The notes under the pieces are model-generated. The model was not told the DNA's origin, ran no database searches, and worked only from the letters and a program-made list of their open reading frames with translations. From the NCBI GenBank assembly GCA_947457025.1, contig CANGUI010000077.1, positions 1 to 7,762 on the forward strand: a stretch of 7,762 bases of DNA, read 5' to 3'. This document shows positions 5,290 through 7,762 of this stretch, piece after piece (position 1 is the stretch's first letter; each line of letters starts with the position of its first letter). The position numbers and the translations under genes are program-made. The stretch comes from Flammeovirgaceae bacterium (GTDB taxonomy: Bacteria > Bacteroidota > Bacteroidia > Cytophagales > Cyclobacteriaceae).

Positions 5290-6480
5290 TTAGCTGAGCA
5301 CGCGCTCGCTGATGGTACCGGTTTTCTTGTTTTTCAGAATCACCTTTCGGGCGCCATAGTGGGTCATTTCTTCCTTCACGAGGTAATGGTCTGCATCGTA
5401 CTCAACCAGGTGACTGTCTTTGCTCACGCCCGTGCGGCCGCGCCAGATGTCGAGCTGCACAGGCTCCCACAATTTCGTTTTGGCCGAGCGGTAGGCTGCA
5501 TCAAGCACGGCGTTCACAACATAGCCATCATAGAAGGTTTCTTTTGGCTGTGTGCCGCGCTCCATGGCGTTGAACATGTCGGCAAACATGTGGTTGTACC
5601 CCAATTCATTCAATTCATCCCCCACCGGAAACAGCCAGCCGGTATTGCTTTCTGCTTTTTCCGCCACATAGTCTGCCCCCTTGCCGGTGGTAAACATCTC
5701 AAAGCCGGTGCGCAGAAAGCTGTTCACCCAGATTGTCCCTTCGGTACCCATTACCTCATCGCGCAGGTCGAGGCCCCCGCGGAATGTCCAGCTCACTTCG
5801 AACTGGCCGATGGCGCCGTTCTCATATTTCACCAACCCAATGGCATGGTCCTCTGCCTCGATGGGTTTTACCTGCGTATCGGCCCAGCACATCACTTCCA
5901 TAGGGCGAATATCTTTGCCGATGTAGCTGCGCGTAATTTCTACGCAGTGGCACCCCAGATCAAGAATACAGCCACCGCCGGCCTGTTCAAGATCCCAGAA
6001 CCAGTCGCTATGCGGACCGGGGTGCGTTTCGCGCGACTTTGCCCATAAGATCCGGCCCAGTGCTCCGTTCTTCACGCTCTCATGAGCCTTCAGAAATTTG
6101 GGGGTGTACACCAGGTCCTCCAGATAACCATTGAAGATGCCCGCTTTTTCCACGGCCTCTAGCATGCGCTTTGCCTCGGCCGCGTTGCGGCCCAGGGGCT
6201 TGGTGGTGATCACCGCTTTCTTGTGTTTGCAGCACAGCAGCACAGCCTGCTCATGCAGGTTGTTGGGCAGCGAAATACAAACTACCTCCACCTCGGGGCG
6301 GGCAATGGCGGCTTCCATGTCGGTGGTGGCAAACGGCACGCGGTAGTCAGCCGCAAATTTTTTTGCACTCTCCTCGCGGCGTGAGTAGACGGTAACAACT
6401 TTGTCTTTGCTGCGGTAACCCTGCAGCGAGTCGGCATAAAACCGGCCGATAAAGCCGGAGCCAAGCATGGCAATATTCAT
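5290..6480 (-). CDS. Gfo/Idh/MocA family NAD(P)-dependent oxidoreductase
   Basis: 396 residues from ATG 6480. The N-terminal Rossmann fold has the dinucleotide-binding GSGFIG (7-12) and, after the second strand, [24 protein letters not shown] (69-80) and [14 protein letters not shown] (93-106) are standard family blocks; the usual Glu of the EKP motif is Thr93 here, while Lys94-Pro95 is kept. The C-terminal half carries [14 protein letters not shown] (168-181) with Asp174 and His178 as likely catalytic residues, then the mixed beta-sheet with EGTIWVN. The family oxidises or reduces sugars, inositols and glycosides at a hydroxyl or keto group, with NAD(P). There is no Tat or Sec signal, so it is cytoplasmic. 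It lies 57 bases downstream of the permease, suggesting that it acts on the imported compound. The exact substrate cannot be read from sequence. Confidence 0.94.
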   Translation of the reverse strand: MNIAMLGSGFIGRFYADSLQGYRSKDKVVTVYSRREESAKKFAADYRVPFATTDMEAAIARPEVEVVCISLPNNLHEQAVLLCCKHKKAVITTKPLGRNAAEAKRMLEAVEKAGIFNGYLEDLVYTPKFLKAHESVKNGALGRILWAKSRETHPGPHSDWFWDLEQAGGGCILDLGCHCVEITRSYIGKDIRPMEVMCWADTQVKPIEAEDHAIGLVKYENGAIGQFEVSWTFRGGLDLRDEVMGTEGTIWVNSFLRTGFEMFTTGKGADYVAEKAESNTGWLFPVGDELNELGYNHMFADMFNAMERGTQPKETFYDGYVVNAVLDAAYRSAKTKLWEPVQLDIWRGRTGVSKDSHLVEYDADHYLVKEEMTHYGARKVILKNKKTGTISERVLS

Positions 6481-6537
6481 AGTATACGTGTTTTGAATCA
6501 GTTCCCAGTATCGAGGCCAGTGGTGGCGACCGCTACA
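6481..6537 (-). other. Intergenic spacer between permease and oxidoreductase genes
   Basis: This 57-base gap between two genes on the same strand shows no convincing promoter, terminator hairpin or Shine-Dalgarno sequence. It is compatible with co-transcription of the permease and the oxidoreductase. Confidence 0.4.
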
Positions 6538-7731
6538 TCACACCGCTTTGATTTCTTTTTTCTCCCGGAAAAATACAATGAAGTAGACCAACACCGCCAG
6601 TGCAATGTACACCGGCACCCACCAGATCGCAGGCCAGTCTTTCACGCCATTGGCTGTATAGAAGTCGGTAGTCTCTCCGGAAAAGTAGGTGCCAATCACC
6701 ATTCCGGCACCATAGGTGGCGAATGTGAACAGCCCCTGCGCTGCATTTTTGATTTTTTCACCTGCCTTCTTCTCGGTGTACATGTAGCCGGTTACGAAGA
6801 AGAAGTCGTAACAGATGCCATGCAGGATAATGCCGGCATAGAGCATCCACAGGTTGGCATCCACATTTCCATATGCGAAGCAAACGTAGCGCAGCGTCCA
6901 GGCCAACATCCCCAACAGCAACATGGCTTTTACGCCAACCCGGTTAAACAGAAAAGGGATCGCCAGAATGAAGACCGCCTCCGACACCTGCCCCAGAATC
7001 ATTTTGCCAGCCGCATTTTCCATGCCTGCTTCATTGAGAAAAACATTGGCAAAACTGTAGTAAAAACTCAGCGGAATGCACACCAGAATGGCGGCAATAA
7101 AAAAGATCAGGTAGGATTTGTCTTTGAACAGTACGAACGCCTCCGTGCCCAACGCTTTGGAAGCCGCACCCTCCACTTTTCCCTTAGGCGGTGTATTGGG
7201 CAGCACAAAGCTGATTACCCCAAGCCCCAGCGAAGCAACCGCTGCCATGTGAAATGTGGCCGGGGTTTTTTCAATACCCAGAAAACCAATCATCAGTCCC
7301 GCAAGGACCCAGCCCAGGGTTCCAAACACGCGGATCCACGGAAACTGCCGGCCCGGGTCAGACATCTGGCCGAAGGCAATGCTATTCGAAAGCGCAATGG
7401 TAGGCATGTACAACAGCGCGTACACCAGAATAATCCAATAGAACGCTGCATTGTTTTGCACCTGTGTGGCTACATACAACAGTACGCCACCCCCGAGATG
7501 CAACACCCCCATGATGCGTTGAGCTGCAAAGAATCGATCAGCCACCAACCCCACAAAAAACGGGGAGATCATCGTGGCCAGCGCCATCGCACTGTAGGCT
7601 GTACCAATTTGTGTACCGGACGATCCAAGGTATTCGCCCATGTAGGTGCCCATGGTCACGTACCATGCCCCCCAGACGAAATACTCCAACAACATCATCA
7701 CCGAGAGTTTTGTAAAGACCGCTGCTTTCAT
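6538..7731 (-). CDS. MFS transporter of the nucleoside:H+ symporter (NHS, NupG-like) type
   Basis: 397 residues from ATG 7731, with about twelve hydrophobic helices in two halves separated by a polar loop (about 178-206, NTPPKGKVEGAASKALGTEA). The N-terminal MMLLEYFVWGAWYVTMGTYM helix and the WIRVFGTLGWVLAG segment (132-145) are typical of the NHS family that includes NupG and of the many Bacteroidota and Planctomycetota permeases annotated after it. A loop 2-3 motif is GLVADRFFAAQR (61-72, Asp65-Arg66). The final basic tail FREKKEIKAV is cytoplasmic. NupG itself imports nucleosides with protons. In Bacteroidota this type often sits beside Gfo/Idh/MocA enzymes and sugar isomerase-like proteins, so a sugar or polyol substrate is as likely as a nucleoside. 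It is probably the first gene of the minus-strand cluster; only 31 bases upstream are in view. Confidence 0.92.
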   Translation of the reverse strand: MKAAVFTKLSVMMLLEYFVWGAWYVTMGTYMGEYLGSSGTQIGTAYSAMALATMISPFFVGLVADRFFAAQRIMGVLHLGGGVLLYVATQVQNNAAFYWIILVYALLYMPTIALSNSIAFGQMSDPGRQFPWIRVFGTLGWVLAGLMIGFLGIEKTPATFHMAAVASLGLGVISFVLPNTPPKGKVEGAASKALGTEAFVLFKDKSYLIFFIAAILVCIPLSFYYSFANVFLNEAGMENAAGKMILGQVSEAVFILAIPFLFNRVGVKAMLLLGMLAWTLRYVCFAYGNVDANLWMLYAGIILHGICYDFFFVTGYMYTEKKAGEKIKNAAQGLFTFATYGAGMVIGTYFSGETTDFYTANGVKDWPAIWWVPVYIALAVLVYFIVFFREKKEIKAV

Positions 7732-7762
7732 ACGAAAAAACTGTTATGCGGGATGAAGGTAA
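7732..7762 (-). other. Upstream region of the permease gene (cut by window edge)
   Basis: These 31 bases precede the permease ATG. They contain a T-run (positions 7735-7740 on the minus strand) but no full promoter match or Shine-Dalgarno sequence, and the rest of the leader is outside the window. Confidence 0.3.

Noticed and set aside
5359..6048. 229-codon open frame on the plus strand
   Set aside because: It is antisense to the oxidoreductase gene with its intact family motifs; the product is a low-likelihood H/A/P-rich translation.

Overview
The window looks like chromosomal DNA of a Bacteroidota bacterium, probably of the Cytophagales/Chitinophagales type. This is judged from protein style: a Gfo/Idh/MocA enzyme paired with an NHS-type MFS permease, and a sigma factor coupled to a membrane protein that is not a standard anti-sigma factor. 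Recognisable Shine-Dalgarno sequences are also absent before the starts, and one box matches the Bacteroidota -7 element TAnnTTTG. Base composition is moderate, about half G+C by eye. Three genes start with GTG. The window is densely coding; I see no rRNA, tRNA, CRISPR array, insertion sequence or phage gene.

Left part (1-1343, minus strand): a lipoprotein with a LEA14/WHy-type domain is followed, nine bases after its stop and in the same frame, by a small membrane-anchored sensor histidine kinase. The kinase runs off the left edge of the window close to its end and was read by hand. The pair is probably co-transcribed.

Middle (1362-4152, plus strand): a 2-oxoglutarate/Fe(II) oxygenase resembling the EGLN/PHD prolyl hydroxylases starts divergently, only 18 bases from the lipoprotein gene. 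A 164-base intergenic stretch follows. It holds a 10-bp inverted repeat and, beside it, a perfect 14-bp palindrome of the LacI-family operator type. Then comes a tight three-gene unit: an exported TraB/GumN-family protein, an ECF-type sigma factor 15 bases downstream, and a four-helix membrane protein overlapping the sigma gene by ATGA. The membrane protein is the best candidate for the sigma factor's regulator.

Right part (4184-7731, minus strand; transcription order from right to left): an NHS-family MFS permease, a Gfo/Idh/MocA oxidoreductase 57 bases downstream, then a PA0069-family radical SAM protein 53 bases further on. Permease and oxidoreductase plausibly form an uptake and redox module for a sugar, inositol-like compound or nucleoside. 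The radical SAM gene may be separately controlled, because a strong AT-rich palindrome with 11-bp arms lies just upstream of its GTG start.

No complete, obviously new multi-gene system is visible. The best leads are the TraB/sigma/membrane-protein unit, the lipoprotein/kinase pair, the PHD-like oxygenase and the two palindromic operator candidates.
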